A stretch of 64,000 nucleotides of DNA. Source: Pterois miles (taxonomy: Eukaryota; Chordata; Actinopteri; Perciformes; Scorpaenidae). The notes beneath the pieces were generated by a model that did not search any database, had not been told where the DNA came from, and saw only the letters and a list, made by a program, of their open reading frames with translations. Of the stretch, positions 1 through 12,540 are shown one piece after another (position 1 is the first letter of the stretch; each line of letters opens with the position of its first letter). A program made the position numbers and the translations under genes. The stretch is taken from NCBI GenBank assembly GCA_947000775.1, contig CAMQGK010000007.1:533501-597500 (forward strand). Reading direction: 5' to 3'.

Positions 1-52
1 GTTATATGTTCTAAAACAGAAGCTGAACATTCTGGAATTGTCATGTTATATG

Positions 53-490
53 TTCTAAAATAGAAGCTGAACATTCCGGAATTTTAATGATATGTGTTCC
101 AAAAGAGGAGCTGAACATTCCGCAATTCCAATGTCATGTGTCTTAAAATAGAAGCTGAACATTCTGCAATTGTTACGTTATATGTTCTAAAACAAAAGCT
201 GAACATTCTGAAATTCTAACGTTATATGTTGTAAATAGAAGCTGAACATTCTGGAATTGTTACGTTATATGTTCTAAAATAGAAGATGAACATTCCGGAA
301 TTTTAATGATATGTGTTCCAAAAGAGGAGCTGAACATTCCGCAATTCCAATGTCATGTGTCTTAAAATAGAAGCTGAACATTCTGCAATTGTTACGTTAT
401 ATGTTCTAAAACAAAAGCTGAACATTCTGAAATTCTAACGTTATATGTTGTAAATAGAAGCTGAACATTCTGGAATTGTTACGTTATATG
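53..490 (+). repeat. 219-bp tandem duplication (5 monomers x 2)
   Basis: Units 53-271 and 272-490 are nearly identical; one visible difference is AGAAGCTG against AGAAGATG near the start of each. Both carry the diagnostic AAAAGAGGAGCTGAAC (at 101 and 320) and CAATTCCAATGTCATGTG (at 123 and 342), which appear once per 2.74-kb unit elsewhere. The length equals five monomers, as expected from unequal exchange in register. Confidence 0.9.
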
Positions 491-1603
491 TTCTAAAATA
501 GAAGATGAATATTCCAGAATTTTATCGTTATGTGTTCTAAAATAGAAGCTGAACATTCCCGAATTTTTATGTCATGTGTTCTAAAACAGAAGCTGAACAT
601 TCTGGAATTGTTATGTCATGTGTTCTAAAACAGAAGCTGAACATTCTGGAATTGGTATGTAATATGTTCTAAAATAGAAGCTGAACATTCCCTAATTGTA
701 ACGTTATATGTTCTAAAACAAAAGCAGAACATTCTGGAATTGTTATGTAATATGTTCTAAAATAGAAGCTGAACATTCCCTGAATTGTAACGTTATATGT
801 TCTGAAATAGAAGCTGAACATTCCCTAATAGTAACGTTATATGTTCTAAAACAGAAGCAGAACATTCTGGAATTGTTATGTTATATGTTCTAAAATAGAA
901 GCTGAACATTCCGGAATTTTAACTTTATGTGTTCCAAAATTGAAGCTGAACATTCCGCAATTTTAATGTCATGTGTTCTAAAATAGAAGCTCAACATTCT
1001 GCAATTGTACGTTATATGTTCTAAAATAGAAGCTGAACATTCCGGAATTTTAATGTCATGTGTTCTAAAATAGAAGCTGAACATTCTGGAATTTTTACGT
1101 TTTATGTTCTAAAATAGAAGCTGAAAATTCCCGAATTTTAATGTCATGTGTTCTAAAACAAAAGCTGAACATTCTGGAATTGTTATGTAATATGTTCTAA
1201 AATAGAATCTGAACATTTCGGAATGTTAACATCGTGTTCTAAAACAGAAGCTGAACATTCCGAAATTGTAACGTTATACGTTATAAAATAGAAGCTGAAC
1301 AATCTGAAATTTTAACGTTGTCTTCTAAAATAGAAGCGTAACATCAAAGATTTTTAACGTTATATGTTCTAAAATAGAAGCTGAACATTCTGGAATTGTA
1401 CGTTGTATTTTCTAAAATAGAAGCTGAACATTCTGGAATTTTAATATCATGTGTTCTGAAATAGAATCTGAACATTCCGTAATTGTAACGTTAAGTGTTC
1501 TAAAATACAAGCTGAACATTCGGTAATTGTACGTTGTATGTTCTAAAATAGAAGCTGAACATTTCAGAATTTTAATGTCATGTGTTCTAAAATAGAATCT
1601 GAA

Positions 1604-1615
1604 CATTTCGAAATG
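1604..1615. repeat. 12-bp perfect palindrome CATTTCGAAATG in one monomer subfamily
   Basis: CATTTCGAAATG is its own reverse complement and is followed by GTTAAC, another palindrome. It marks the 42-bp subfamily, which usually also carries AGAATCTG in place of AGAAGCTG. Related copies read CATTTTGAAATG (very common, for example near 2250) or CATTTCAAAATG (44117-44128 and near 49836). These are the two products expected from loss of the central CpG on either strand. No binding protein is proposed. Confidence 0.7.
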
Positions 1616-2148
1616 TTAACTTCGTGTTCTAAAATAGAAGCTGAACATTCTGGAATTGTTATTTAATATGTTCTAAAATAGAATCTGAACATTTGGAAAT
1701 GTTAACATCGTGTTCTAAAATAGAAGCTGAACATTCTGTAATGGTTACGTTATATGTTCTAAAATAGAAGATGAATATTCCGGAATTTTAACGTTATGTG
1801 TTCTAAAATAGAAACTTAACATTCTGGAATTGTTATGTAATATGTTCTAAAATAGAAGCTGAACATTCTGGAATTGTTACGTTTGACGTTCTAAAACAGA
1901 AGCTGAACATTCTGAAATTGTAACGTTATATGTTCTAAAATAGAAGCTGAACAGTCTGAAATTTTAACGTTGTCTTCTAAAATAGAAGCGTAACATTCCG
2001 GAATTGTTACGTTATATGTTCTGAAATAAAAGCTGAACATTCTGGAATTGTTACGTTTTATGTTCTAAAATAGAAGCTGAACATTCTGAAATTTTAATGT
2101 TGTCTTCTAAAATAGAAGCTTAACATTCCAGAATTTTAACGTTATATG

Positions 2149-2319
2149 TTCTAAAATAGAAGCTGAACATTCTGGAATTGTACGTTGTATGTTCTAAAAT
2201 AGAAGCTGAACATTCTGAAATTTTAACGTTGTCTTCTCAAATAGAAGCTGAACATTTTGAAATGTTAACGTCGTGTTCTAAAATAGAAGCTGAACATTCT
2301 GGAATTGTTACGTTATATG
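2149..2319 (+). repeat. Reference monomers: four consecutive copies of 43, 42, 42 and 44 bp
   Basis: These four adjacent monomers show the main length classes. 2149-2191 is the 43-bp form with tail GTACGTTGTATG. 2192-2233 is the 42-bp form with GAAATTTTAACGTTGTC. 2234-2275 is the 42-bp form with TTTTGAAATG and tail TTAACGTCGTG. 2276-2319 is the commonest 44-bp form, with TTCTGGAATTGTTACG and tail TTATATG. Monomers of different class follow each other in a fixed order over kilobases, which is what defines the higher-order repeats. The start chosen here (TTCTAAAA) is a convention only. Confidence 0.95.
2291..2305. promoter_or_regulatory. Heat shock element inside the monomer (representative copy)
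   Basis: The 15 bases TGAACATTCTGGAAT split into three contiguous 5-bp units, tGAAc, aTTCt and gGAAt. This is the alternating nGAAn/nTTCn/nGAAn arrangement of a canonical heat shock element, bound by a trimer of heat shock factor. It occupies bases 16-30 of the 44-bp monomer and recurs in every monomer whose central bases read TTCTGGAA, TTCCGGAA, TTCCAGAA, TTCCCGAA, TTCGGGAA or TTCTTGAA. Monomers with TTCTGAAA, TTCCGCAA, TTCCCTAA or TTCCGTAA keep the first two units and lose the third. The match is seen in the sequence; binding is not shown. I annotate one copy as representative. Confidence 0.6.
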
Positions 2320-2667
2320 TTCTAAAATAGAAGATGAATATTCCGGAATTTTAACGTTATGTGTTCTAAAATAGAAGCTGAACATTTTGAAATGTTAACG
2401 TCGTGTTCTAAAATAGAATCTGAACATTCCCTAATTGTAACGTTATATGTTCTAAAACAGAAGCTGAACATTCTGGAATTGTCATGTTATATGTTCTGAA
2501 ATAGAAGCTGAACATTCTGGAATTTTAATGTGATGTGTTCTGAAATAGAATCTTAACATTCCGTAATTGTAACGTTAAGTTTTCTAAAATACAAGCTGAA
2601 CATTCGGGAATTGTACGTTGTATGTTCTAAAATAGAAGCTGAACATTCTGGAATTGTACGTTGTATG

Positions 2668-3740
2668 TTCTAAAAAAGAAGCTGAACATTCCGGAATTTT
2701 AATGTCATGTGTTCTAAAATAGAAGCTGAACATTTTGAAATGTTAACGTCGTGTTCTAAAATAGAATCTGAACATTCCCTAATTGTAACGTTATATGTTC
2801 TAAAACAGAAGCTGAACATTCTGGAATTGTCATGTTATATGTTCTAAAATAGAAGCTGAACATTCCGGAATTTTAATGATATGTGTTCCAAAAGAGGAGC
2901 TGAACATTCCGCAATTCCAATGTCATGTGTCTTAAAATAGAAGCTGAACATTCTGCAATTGTTACGTTATATGTTCTAAAACAAAAGCTGAACATTCTGA
3001 AATTCTAACGTTATATGTTGTAAATAGAAGCTGAACATTCTGGAATTGTTACGTTATATGTTCTAAAATAGAAGATGAATATTCCAGAATTTTATCGTTA
3101 TGTGTTCTAAAATAGAAGCTGAACATTCCCGAATTTTTATGTCATGCGTTCTAAAACAGAAGCTGAACATTCTGGAATTGTTATGTCATGTGTTCTAAAA
3201 CAGAAGCTGAACATTCTGGAATTGGTATGTAATATGTTCTAAAATAGAAGCTGAACATTCCCTAATTGTAACGTTATATGTTCTAAAACAAAAGCAGAAC
3301 ATTCTGGAATTGTTATGTAATATGTTCTAAAATAGAAGCTGAACATTCCCTGAATTGTAACGTTATATGTTCTGAAATAGAAGCTGAACATTCCCTAATA
3401 GTAACGTTATATGTTCTAAAACAGAAGCAGAACATTCTGGAATTGTTATGTTATATGTTCTAAAATAGAAGCTGAACATTCCGGAATTTTAACTTTATGT
3501 GTTCCAAAATTGAAGCTGAACATTCCTCAATTTTAATGTCATGTGTTCTAAAATAGAAGCTCAACATTCTGCAATTGTTTCGTTATATGTTCTAAAATAG
3601 AAGCTGAACATTCTGAAATTTTAACGTTGTCTTCTAAAATAGAAGCTTAACATTCCAGAATTTTAACGTTTTATGTTATAAAATAGAAGCTGAACATTCT
3701 GGAATTGTACGTTGTATGTTCTATAAATAGAAGCTGAACA
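2668..3740 (+). repeat. Partial copy of the 2.74-kb higher-order repeat
   Basis: This begins at the same phase as 5598, 8342 and 11086 (TTCTAAAAAAGAAGC here). It contains the diagnostic CAATTCCAATG at 2912 and follows the unit order until the monomer beginning CTATAAATAG at 3721. There the following tail becomes TTTACGTTTTATG instead of GTACGTTATATG. It pairs best with 11086-12150 (offset 8418). Confidence 0.8.
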
Positions 3741-5597
3741 TTCTGGAATTTTTACGTTTTATGTTCTAAAATAGAAGCTGAACATTCCGGAATTTTAATG
3801 TCATGTGTTCTAAAATAGAAGCTGAACATTCTGGAATTTTTACGTTTTATGTTCTAAAATAGAAGCTGAACATTTTGAAATGTTAACGTCGTGTTCTAAA
3901 ATAGAAGCTGAACATTCTGGGATTGTTACGTTATATGTTCTAAAATAGAAGATGAATATTCCGGAATTTTAACGTTATGTGTTCTAAAATAGAAGCTGAA
4001 CATTTTGAAATGTTAACGTCGTGTTCTAAAATAGAATCTGAACATTCCCTAATTGTAACGTTATATGTTCTAAAACAGAAGCTGAACATTCTGGAATTGT
4101 CATGTTATATGTTCTAAAATAGAAGCTGAACATTCTGGAATTTTAATGTCACGTGTTCTGAAATAGAATCTTAACATTCCGTAATTGTAACGTTAAGTTT
4201 TCTAAAATACAAGCTGAACATTCGGGAATTGTACGTTGTATGTTCTAAAATAGAAGCTGAACATTCTGGAATTGTACGTTGTATGTTCTAAAATAGAAGC
4301 TGAACATTCCGGAATTTTAATGGCATGTGTTCTAAAATAGAAGCTGAACATTTTGAAATGTTAACGTCGTGTTCTAAAATAGAATCTGAACATTCCCTAA
4401 TTGTAACGTTATATGTTCTAAAACAGAAGCTGAACATTCTGGAATTGTCATGTTATATGTTCTAAAATAGAAGCTGAACATTCCGGAATTTTAATGTTAT
4501 GTGTTCCAAAATAGAAGCTGAACATTCCGCAATTCCAATGTCATGTGTCTTAAAATAGAAGCTGAACATTCTGCAATTGTTACGTTGTATGTTCTAAAAC
4601 AAAAGCTGAACATTCTGAAATTCTAACGTTATATGTTGTAAAATAGAAGCTGAACATTCTGGAATTGTTACGTTATATGTTCTAAAATAGAAGATGAATA
4701 TTCCAGAATTTTAACGTTATGTATTCTAAAATAGAAGCTGAACATTCCCGAATTTTTATGTCATGTGTTCTAAAACAGAAGCTGAACATTCTGGAATTGT
4801 TATGTCATGTGTTCTAAAACAGAAGCTGAACATTCTGGAATTGGTATGTAATATGTTCTAAAATAGAAGCTGAACATTCCCTAATTGTAACGTTATATGT
4901 TCTAAAACAGAAACAGAACATTCTGGAATTGTTATGTAATATGTTCTAAAATAGAAGCTGAACATTCCCGAATTGGAACGTTATATGTTCTGAAATAGAA
5001 GCTGAACATTCCCTAATAGTAACGTTATATGTTCTAAAACAGAAGCAGAACATTCTGGAATTGTTATGTTATATGTTCTAAAATAGAAGCTGAACATTCC
5101 GGAATTTTAACTTTATGTGTTCCAAAATTGAAGCTGAACATTCCGCAATTTTAATGTCATGTGTTCTAAAATAGAAGCTCAACATTCTGCAATTGTTTCG
5201 TTATATGTTCTAAAATAGAAGCTGAACATTCTGAAATTTTAACGTTGTCTTCTAAAATAGAACCTTAACATTCCGGAATTGTTACGTTATGTGTTCTCAA
5301 ATAGAAGCTGAACATTCTGAAATTTTAACGTTGTCTTCTAAAATAGAAGCTTAACATTCCAGAATTTTAACGTTATATGTTCTAAAATAGAAGCTGAACA
5401 TTCTGGAATTGTACGTTGTATGTTCTAAAATAGAAGCTGAACATTCTGGAATTGTACGTTGTATGTTCTAAAATAGAAGCTGAACATTCCGGAATTTTAA
5501 TGTCATGTGTTCTAAAATAGAAGCTAAACATTCTGGAATTTTTACGTTTTATGTTCGAAAATAGAAGCTGAACATTTCAGAATTTTAATGTCATGTG
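3741..5597 (+). repeat. Alternative monomer order (segment B), also found at 15078-16934
   Basis: This stretch does not follow the 2,744-bp order. It has its own markers: GTCACGTGTTCTG at about 4148, AATGGCATGTG at about 4318, TTATGTGTTCCAAAATAG before CAATTCCAATG at 4530, and AGAACCTTAACATTCC near 5261. The same series recurs 11,337 bases downstream, with single-base differences such as AGAAACAG at about 4911 against AGAAGCAG at about 16248. A related version lies at about 21240-22980. No gene is present. Confidence 0.8.
4150..4155. promoter_or_regulatory. CACGTG E-box-like palindrome in one monomer subfamily
   Basis: The common tail GTCATGTG reads GTCACGTG here, creating CACGTG. The same form recurs near 15487, 21646, 27972, 34813, 38163, 40862, 44744 and 51036, mostly as copies of the same higher-order position (51036 lies in the divergent part). 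It differs from the common form by one base. Regulatory use is not supported beyond the match. Confidence 0.35.
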
Positions 5598-8341
5598 TTC
5601 TAAAATAGAAGCTGAACATTCCGGAATTTTAATGTCATGTGTTCTAAAATAGAAGCTGAACATTTTGAAATGTTAACGTCGTGTTCTAAAATAGAATCTG
5701 AACATTCCCTAATTGTAACGTTATATGTTCTAAAACAGAAGCTGAACATTCTGGAATTGTCATGTTATATGTTCTAAAATAGAAGCTGAACATTCCGGAA
5801 TTTTAATGATATGTGTTCCAAAAGAGGAGCTGAACATTCCGCAATTCCAATGTCATGTGTCTTAAAATAGAAGCTGAACATTCTGCAATTGTTACGTTAT
5901 ATGTTCTAAAACAAAAGCTGAACATTCTGAAATTCTAACGTTATATGTTGTAAATAGAAGCTGAACATTCTGGAATTGTTACGTTATATGTTCTAAAATA
6001 GAAGATGAATATTCCAGAATTTTATCGTTATGTGTTCTAAAATAGAAGCTGAACATTCCCGAATTTTTATGTCATGTGTTCTAAAACAGAAGCTGAACAT
6101 TCTGGAATTGTTATGTCATGTGTTCTAAAACAGAAGCTGAACATTCTGGAATTGGTATGTAATATGTTCTAAAATAGAAGCTGAACATTCCCTAATTGTA
6201 ACGTTATATGTTCTAAAACAAAAGCAGAACATTCTGGAATTGTTATGTAATATGTTCTAAAATAGAAGCTGAACATTCCCTGAATTGTAACGTTATATGT
6301 TCTGAAATAGAAGCTGAACATTCCCTAATAGTAACGTTATATGTTCTAAAACAGAAGCAGAACATTCTGGAATTGTTATGTTATATGTTCTAAAATAGAA
6401 GCTGAACATTCCGGAATTTTAACTTTATGTGTTCCAAAATTGAAGCTGAACATTCCGCAATTTTAATGTCATGTGTTCTAAAATAGAAGCTCAACATTCT
6501 GCAATTGTTTCGTTATATGTTCTAAAATAGAAGCTGAACATTCTGAAATTTTAACGTTGTCTTCTAAAATAGAAGCTTAACATTCCAGAATTTTAACGTT
6601 TTATGTTATAAAATAGAAGCTGAACATTCTGGAATTGTACGTTGTATGTTCTATAAATAGAAGCTGAACATTCTGGAATTGTACGTTATATGTTCTAAAA
6701 TAGAAGCTGAACATTCCGGAATTTTAATGTCATGTGTTCTAAAATAGAAGCTGAACATTCTGGAATTTTTACGTTTTATGTTCTAAAATAGAAGCTGAAA
6801 ATTCCCGAATTTTAATGTCATGTGTTCTAAAACAAAAGCTGAACATTCTGGAATTGTTATGTAATATGTTCTAAAATAGAATCTGAACATTTCGGAATGT
6901 TAACATCGTGTTCTAAAACAGAAGCTGAACATTCCGAAATTGTAACGTTATACGTTATAAAATAGAAGCTGAACAATCTGAAATTTTAACGTTGTCTTCT
7001 AAAATAGAAGCGTAACATCAAAGATTTTTAACGTTATATGTTCTAAAATAGAAGCTGAACATTCTGGAATTGTACGTTGTATTTTCTAAAATAGAAGCTG
7101 AACATTCTGGAATTTTAATATCATGTGTTCTGAAATAGAATCTGAACATTCCGTAATTGTAACGTTAAGTGTTCTAAAATACAAGCTGAACATTCGGTAA
7201 TTGTACGTTGTATGTTCTAAAATAGAAGCTGAACATTTCAGAATTTTAATGTCATGTGTTCTAAAATAGAATCTGAACATTTCGAAATGTTAACTTCGTG
7301 TTCTAAAATAGAAGCTGAACATTCTGGAATTGTTATTTAATATGTTCTAAAATAGAATCTGAACATTTGGAAATGTTAACATCGTGTTCTAAAATAGAAG
7401 CTGAACATTCTGTAATGGTTACGTTATATGTTCTAAAATAGAAGATGAATATTCCGGAATTTTAACGTTATGTGTTCTAAAATAGAAACTTAACATTCTG
7501 GAATTGTTATGTAATATGTTCTAAAATAGAAGCTGAACATTCTGGAATTGTTACGTTTGACGTTCTAAAACAGAAGCTGAACATTCTGAAATTGTAACGT
7601 TATATGTCCTAAAATAGAAGCTGAACAGTCTGAAATTTTAACGTTGTCTTCTAAAATAGAAGCGTAACATTCCGGAATTGTTACGTTATATGTTCTGAAA
7701 TAAAAGCTGAACATTCTGGAATTGTTACGTTTTATGTTCTAAAATAGAAGCTGAACATTCTGAAATTTAAATGTTGTCTTCTAAAATAGAAGCTTAACAT
7801 TCCAGAATTTTAACGTTATATGTTCTAAAATAGAAGCTGAACATTCTGGAATTGTACGTTGTATGTTCTAAAATAGAAGCTGAACATTCTGAAATTTTAA
7901 CGTTGTCTTCTCAAATAGAAGCTGAACATTTTGAAATGTTAACGTCGTGTTCTAAAATAGAAGCTGAACATTCTGGAATTGTTACGTTATATGTTCTAAA
8001 ATAGAAGATGAATATTCCGGAATTTTAACGTTATGTGTTCTAAAATAGAAGCTGAACATTTTGAAATGTTAACGTCGTGTTCTAAAATAGAATCTGAACA
8101 TTCCCTAATTGTAACGTTATATGTTCTAAAACAGAAGCTGAACATTCTGGAATTGTCATGTTATATATTCTGAAATAGAAGCTGAACATTCTGGAATTTT
8201 AATGTGATGTGTTCTGAAATAGAATCTTAACATTCCGTAATTGTAACGTTAAGTTTTCTAAAATACAAGCTGAACATTCGGGAATTGTACGTTGTATGTT
8301 CTAAAATAGAAGCTGAACATTCTGGAATTGTACGTTGTATG
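5598..8341 (+). repeat. 2,744-bp higher-order repeat, copy 1
   Basis: This is a unit of about 63 monomers repeated directly at 8342. Landmarks occur at a constant 2,744-bp offset: AAAAGAGGAG at 5820 and 8564, CAATTCCAATG at 5842 and 8586, CTATAAATAG at 6651 and 9395, and ATCAAAGATTTTTAACG near 7016 and 9760. The two copies differ by rare substitutions, for example TATGTCCTAAAA near 7605 against TATGTTCTAAAA in copy 2. The boundary phase is arbitrary. Confidence 0.92.
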
Positions 8342-11085
8342 TTCTAAAAAAGAAGCTGAACATTCCGGAATTTTAATGTCATGTGTTCTAAAATAGAAGC
8401 TGAACATTTTGAAATGTTAACGTCGTGTTCTAAAATAGAATCTGAACATTCCCTAATTGTAACGTTATATGTTCTAAAACAGAAGCTGAACATTCTGGAA
8501 TTGTCATGTTATATGTTCTAAAATAGAAGATGAACATTCCGGAATTTTAATGATATGTGTTCCAAAAGAGGAGCTGAACATTCCGCAATTCCAATGTCAT
8601 GTGTCTTAAAATAGAAGCTGAACATTCTGCAATTGTTACGTTATATGTTCTAAAACAAAAGCTGAACATTCTGAAATTCTAACGTTATATGTTGTAAATA
8701 GAAGCTGAACATTCTGGAATTGTTACGTTATATGTTCTAAAATAGAAGATGAATATTCCAGAATTTTATCGTTATGTGTTCTAAAATAGAAGCTGAACAT
8801 TCCCGAATTTTTATGTCATGTGTTCTAAAACAGAAGCTGAACATTCTGGAATTGTTATGTCATGTGTTCTAAAACAGAAGCTGAACATTCTGGAATTGGT
8901 ATGTAATATGTTCTAAAATAGAAGCTGAACATTCCCTAATTGTAACGTTATATGTTCTAAAACAAAAGCAGAACATTCTGGAATTGTTATGTAATATGTT
9001 CTAAAATAGAAGCTGAACATTCCCTGAATTGTAACGTTATATGTTCTGAAATAGAAGCTGAACATTCCCTAATAGTAACGTTATATGTTCTAAAACAGAA
9101 GCAGAACATTCTGGAATTGTTATGTTATATGTTCTAAAATAGAAGCTGAACATTCCGGAATTTTAACTTTATGTGTTCCAAAATTGAAGCTGAACATTCC
9201 GCAATTTTAATGTCATGTGTTCTAAAATAGAAGCTCAACATTCTGCAATTGTTTCGTTATATGTTCTAAAATAGAAGCTGAACATTCTGAAATTTTAACG
9301 TTGTCTTCTAAAATAGAAGCTTAACATTCCAGAATTTTAACGTTTTATGTTATAAAATAGAAGCTGAACATTCTGGAATTGTACGTTGTATGTTCTATAA
9401 ATAGAAGCTGAACATTCTGGAATTGTACGTTATATGTTCTAAAATAGAAGCTGAACATTCCGGAATTTTAATGTCATGTGTTCTAAAATAGAAGCTGAAC
9501 ATTCTGGAATTTTTACGTTTTATGTTCTAAAATAGAAGCTGAAAATTCCCGAATTTTAATGTCATGTGTTCTAAAACAAAAGCTGAACATTCTGGAATTG
9601 TTATGTAATATGTTCTAAAATAGAATCTGAACATTTCGGAATGTTAACATCGTGTTCTAAAACAGAAGCTGAACATTCCGAAATTGTAACGTTATACGTT
9701 ATAAAATAGAAGCTGAACAATCTGAAATTTTAACGTTGTCTTCTAAAATAGAAGCGTAACATCAAAGATTTTTAACGTTATATGTTCTAAAATAGAAGCT
9801 GAACATTCTGGAATTGTACGTTGTATTTTCTAAAATAGAAGCTGAACATTCTGGAATTTTAATATCATGTGTTCTGAAATAGAATCTGAACATTCCGTAA
9901 TTGTAACGTTAAGTGTTCTAAAATACAAGCTGAACATTCGGTAATTGTACGTTGTATGTTCTAAAATAGAAGCTGAACATTTCAGAATTTTAATGTCATG
10001 TGTTCTAAAATAGAATCTGAACATTTCGAAATGTTAACTTCGTGTTCTAAAATAGAAGCTGAACATTCTGGAATTGTTATTTAATATGTTCTAAAATAGA
10101 ATCTGAACATTTGGAAATGTTAACATCGTGTTCTAAAATAGAAGCTGAACATTCTGTAATGGTTACGTTATATGTTCTAAAATAGAAGATGAATATTCCG
10201 GAATTTTAACGTTATGTGTTCTAAAATAGAAACTTAACATTCTGGAATTGTTATGTAATATGTTCTAAAATAGAAGCTGAACATTCTGGAATTGTTACGT
10301 TTGACGTTCTAAAACAGAAGCTGAACATTCTGAAATTGTAACGTTATATGTTCTAAAATAGAAGCTGAACAGTCTGAAATTTTAACGTTGTCTTCTAAAA
10401 TAGAAGCGTAACATTCCGGAATTGTTACGTTATATGTTCTGAAATAAAAGCTGAACATTCTGGAATTGTTACGTTTTATGTTCTAAAATAGAAGCTGAAC
10501 ATTCTGAAATTTTAATGTTGTCTTCTAAAATAGAAGCTTAACATTCCAGAATTTTAACGTTATATGTTCTAAAATAGAAGCTGAACATTCTGGAATTGTA
10601 CGTTGTATGTTCTAAAATAGAAGCTGAACATTCTGAAATTTTAACGTTGTCTTCTCAAATAGAAGCTGAACATTTTGAAATGTTAACGTCGTGTTCTAAA
10701 ATAGAAGCTGAACATTCTGGAATTGTTACGTTATATGTTCTAAAATAGAAGATGAATATTCCGGAATTTTAACGTTATGTGTTCTAAAATAGAAGCTGAA
10801 CATTTTGAAATGTTAACGTCGTGTTCTAAAATAGAATCTGAACATTCCCTAATTGTAACGTTATATGTTCTAAAACAGAAGCTGAACATTCTGGAATTGT
10901 CATGTTATATGTTCTGAAATAGAAGCTGAACATTCTGGAATTTTAATGTGATGTGTTCTGAAATAGAATCTTAACATTCCGTAATTGTAACGTTAAGTTT
11001 TCTAAAATACAAGCTGAACATTCGGGAATTGTACGTTGTATGTTCTAAAATAGAAGCTGAACATTCTGGAATTGTACGTTGTATG
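8342..11085 (+). repeat. 2,744-bp higher-order repeat, copy 2
   Basis: This follows copy 1 without a gap and is followed by a partial third copy from 11086. It starts with TTCTAAAAAAGAAGC, a variant also present at 2668, 11086 and about 14008 but not at 5598. The diagnostic CAATTCCAATG lies at 8586 and next at 11330, again 2,744 bp apart. Internal monomer order is the same as in copy 1 as far as I traced it. Confidence 0.92.
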
Positions 11086-12540
11086 TTCTAAAAAAGAAGC
11101 TGAACATTCCGGAATTTTAATGTCATGTGTTCTAAAATAGAAGCTGAACATTTTGAAATGTTAACGTCGTGTTCTAAAATAGAATCTGAACATTCCCTAA
11201 TTGTAACGTTATATGTTCTAAAACAGAAGCTGAACATTCTGGAATTGTCATGTTATATGTTCTAAAATAGAAGCTGAACATTCCGGAATTTTAATGATAT
11301 GTGTTCCAAAAGAGGAGCTGAACATTCCGCAATTCCAATGTCATGTGTCTTAAAATAGAAGCTGAACATTCTGCAATTGTTACGTTATATGTTCTAAAAC
11401 AAAAGCTGAACATTCTGAAATTCTAACGTTATATGTTGTAAATAGAAGCTGAACATTCTGGAATTGTTACGTTATATGTTCTAAAATAGAAGATGAATAT
11501 TCCAGAATTTTATCGTTATGTGTTCTAAAATAGAAGCTGAACATTCCCGAATTTTTATGTCATGCGTTCTAAAACAGAAGCTGAACATTCTGGAATTGTT
11601 ATGTCATGTGTTCTAAAACAGAAGCTGAACATTCTGGAATTGGTATGTAATATGTTCTAAAATAGAAGCTGAACATTCCCTAATTGTAACGTTATATGTT
11701 CTAAAACAAAAGCAGAACATTCTGGAATTGTTATGTAATATGTTCTAAAATAGAAGCTGAACATTCCCTGAATTGTAACGTTATATGTTCTGAAATAGAA
11801 GCTGAACATTCCCTAATAGTAACGTTATATGTTCTAAAACAGAAGCAGAACATTCTGGAATTGTTATGTTATATGTTCTAAAATAGAAGCTGAACATTCC
11901 GGAATTTTAACTTTATGTGTTCCAAAATTGAAGCTGAACATTCCGCAATTTTAATGTCATGTGTTCTAAAATAGAAGCTCAACATTCTGCAATTGTTTCG
12001 TTATATGTTCTAAAATAGAAGCTGAACATTCTGAAATTTTAACGTTGTCTTCTAAAATAGAAGCTTAACATTCCAGAATTTTAACGTTTTATGTTATAAA
12101 ATAGAAGCTGAACATTCTGGAATTGTACGTTGTATGTTCTATAAATAGAAGCTGAACATTCTGGAATTTTTACGTTTTATGTTCTAAAATAGAAGCTGAA
12201 CATTCCGGAATTTTAATGTCATGTGTTCTAAAATAGAAGCTGAACATTCTGGAATTTTTACGTTTTATGTTCTAAAATAGAAGCTGAACATTTTGAAATG
12301 TTAACGTCGTGTTCTAAAATAGAAGCTGAACATTCTGGGATTGTTACGTTATATGTTCTAAAATAGAAGATGAATATTCCGGAATTTTAACGTTATGTGT
12401 TCTAAAATAGAAGCTGAACATTTTGAAATGTTAACGTCGTGTTCTAAAATAGAATCTGAACATTCCCTAATTGTAACGTTATATGTTCTAAAACAGAAGC
12501 TGAACATTCTGGAATTGTCATGTTATATGTTCTAAAATAG
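11086..12540 (+). repeat. Partial third copy of the 2.74-kb unit, then a switch of order
   Basis: Bases 11086 to about 12150 continue the 2,744-bp series. The sequence then follows 3736-4123 (offset 8418), including the marker TTCTGGGATTG near 12330. At about 12541 it switches again, to the order seen from about 1060. The stretch is therefore a mosaic of two older arrangements joined in register. Confidence 0.8.

Larger units (their letters stand above)
1..2667 (+). repeat. 2.74-kb higher-order repeat, altered copy cut by the window start
   Basis: Bases 1 to about 270 match 5720 onward. Bases from about 272 to 1008 match at +5500, and bases 1008-2667 match at +5674. The shift of 174 bp at about 1008 is an internal deletion of four monomers relative to the copy at 5598-8341. 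A tandem duplication of 219 bp (five monomers) is present at the left. The copy shares the variant AGAAGATGAACATTCC at about 285 with the copy near 8525, so it is closer there to the third copy than to the second. No gene is present. Confidence 0.85.

Noticed and set aside
890..1084. Small minus-strand open reading frames of about 60-78 codons (for example 890-1084, 1412-1606, 7086-7280, 9830-10024, 12879-13073, 24228-24464, 42743-42937)
   Set aside because: They are translations of consecutive satellite monomers and repeat with the monomer period. Four are identical only because the DNA is duplicated. Stops recur in neighbouring monomers, and no initiation context, intron or domain is visible.
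1883..1895. CRE-like TGACG in the GTTTGACGTTCTAAAACAG monomers (also near 7557, 10303, 13350, 47799, 48543, 49547)
   Set aside because: Only a 5-6-base half-site in an AT-rich repeat. It lies at equivalent higher-order positions by descent and gives no independent support.
2020..2040. AATAAA polyadenylation signals in the AAAATAAAAGC monomers
   Set aside because: They are single-base variants of TAAAATAGAAGC in an AT-rich repeat, with no transcript evidence or downstream GT-rich element.
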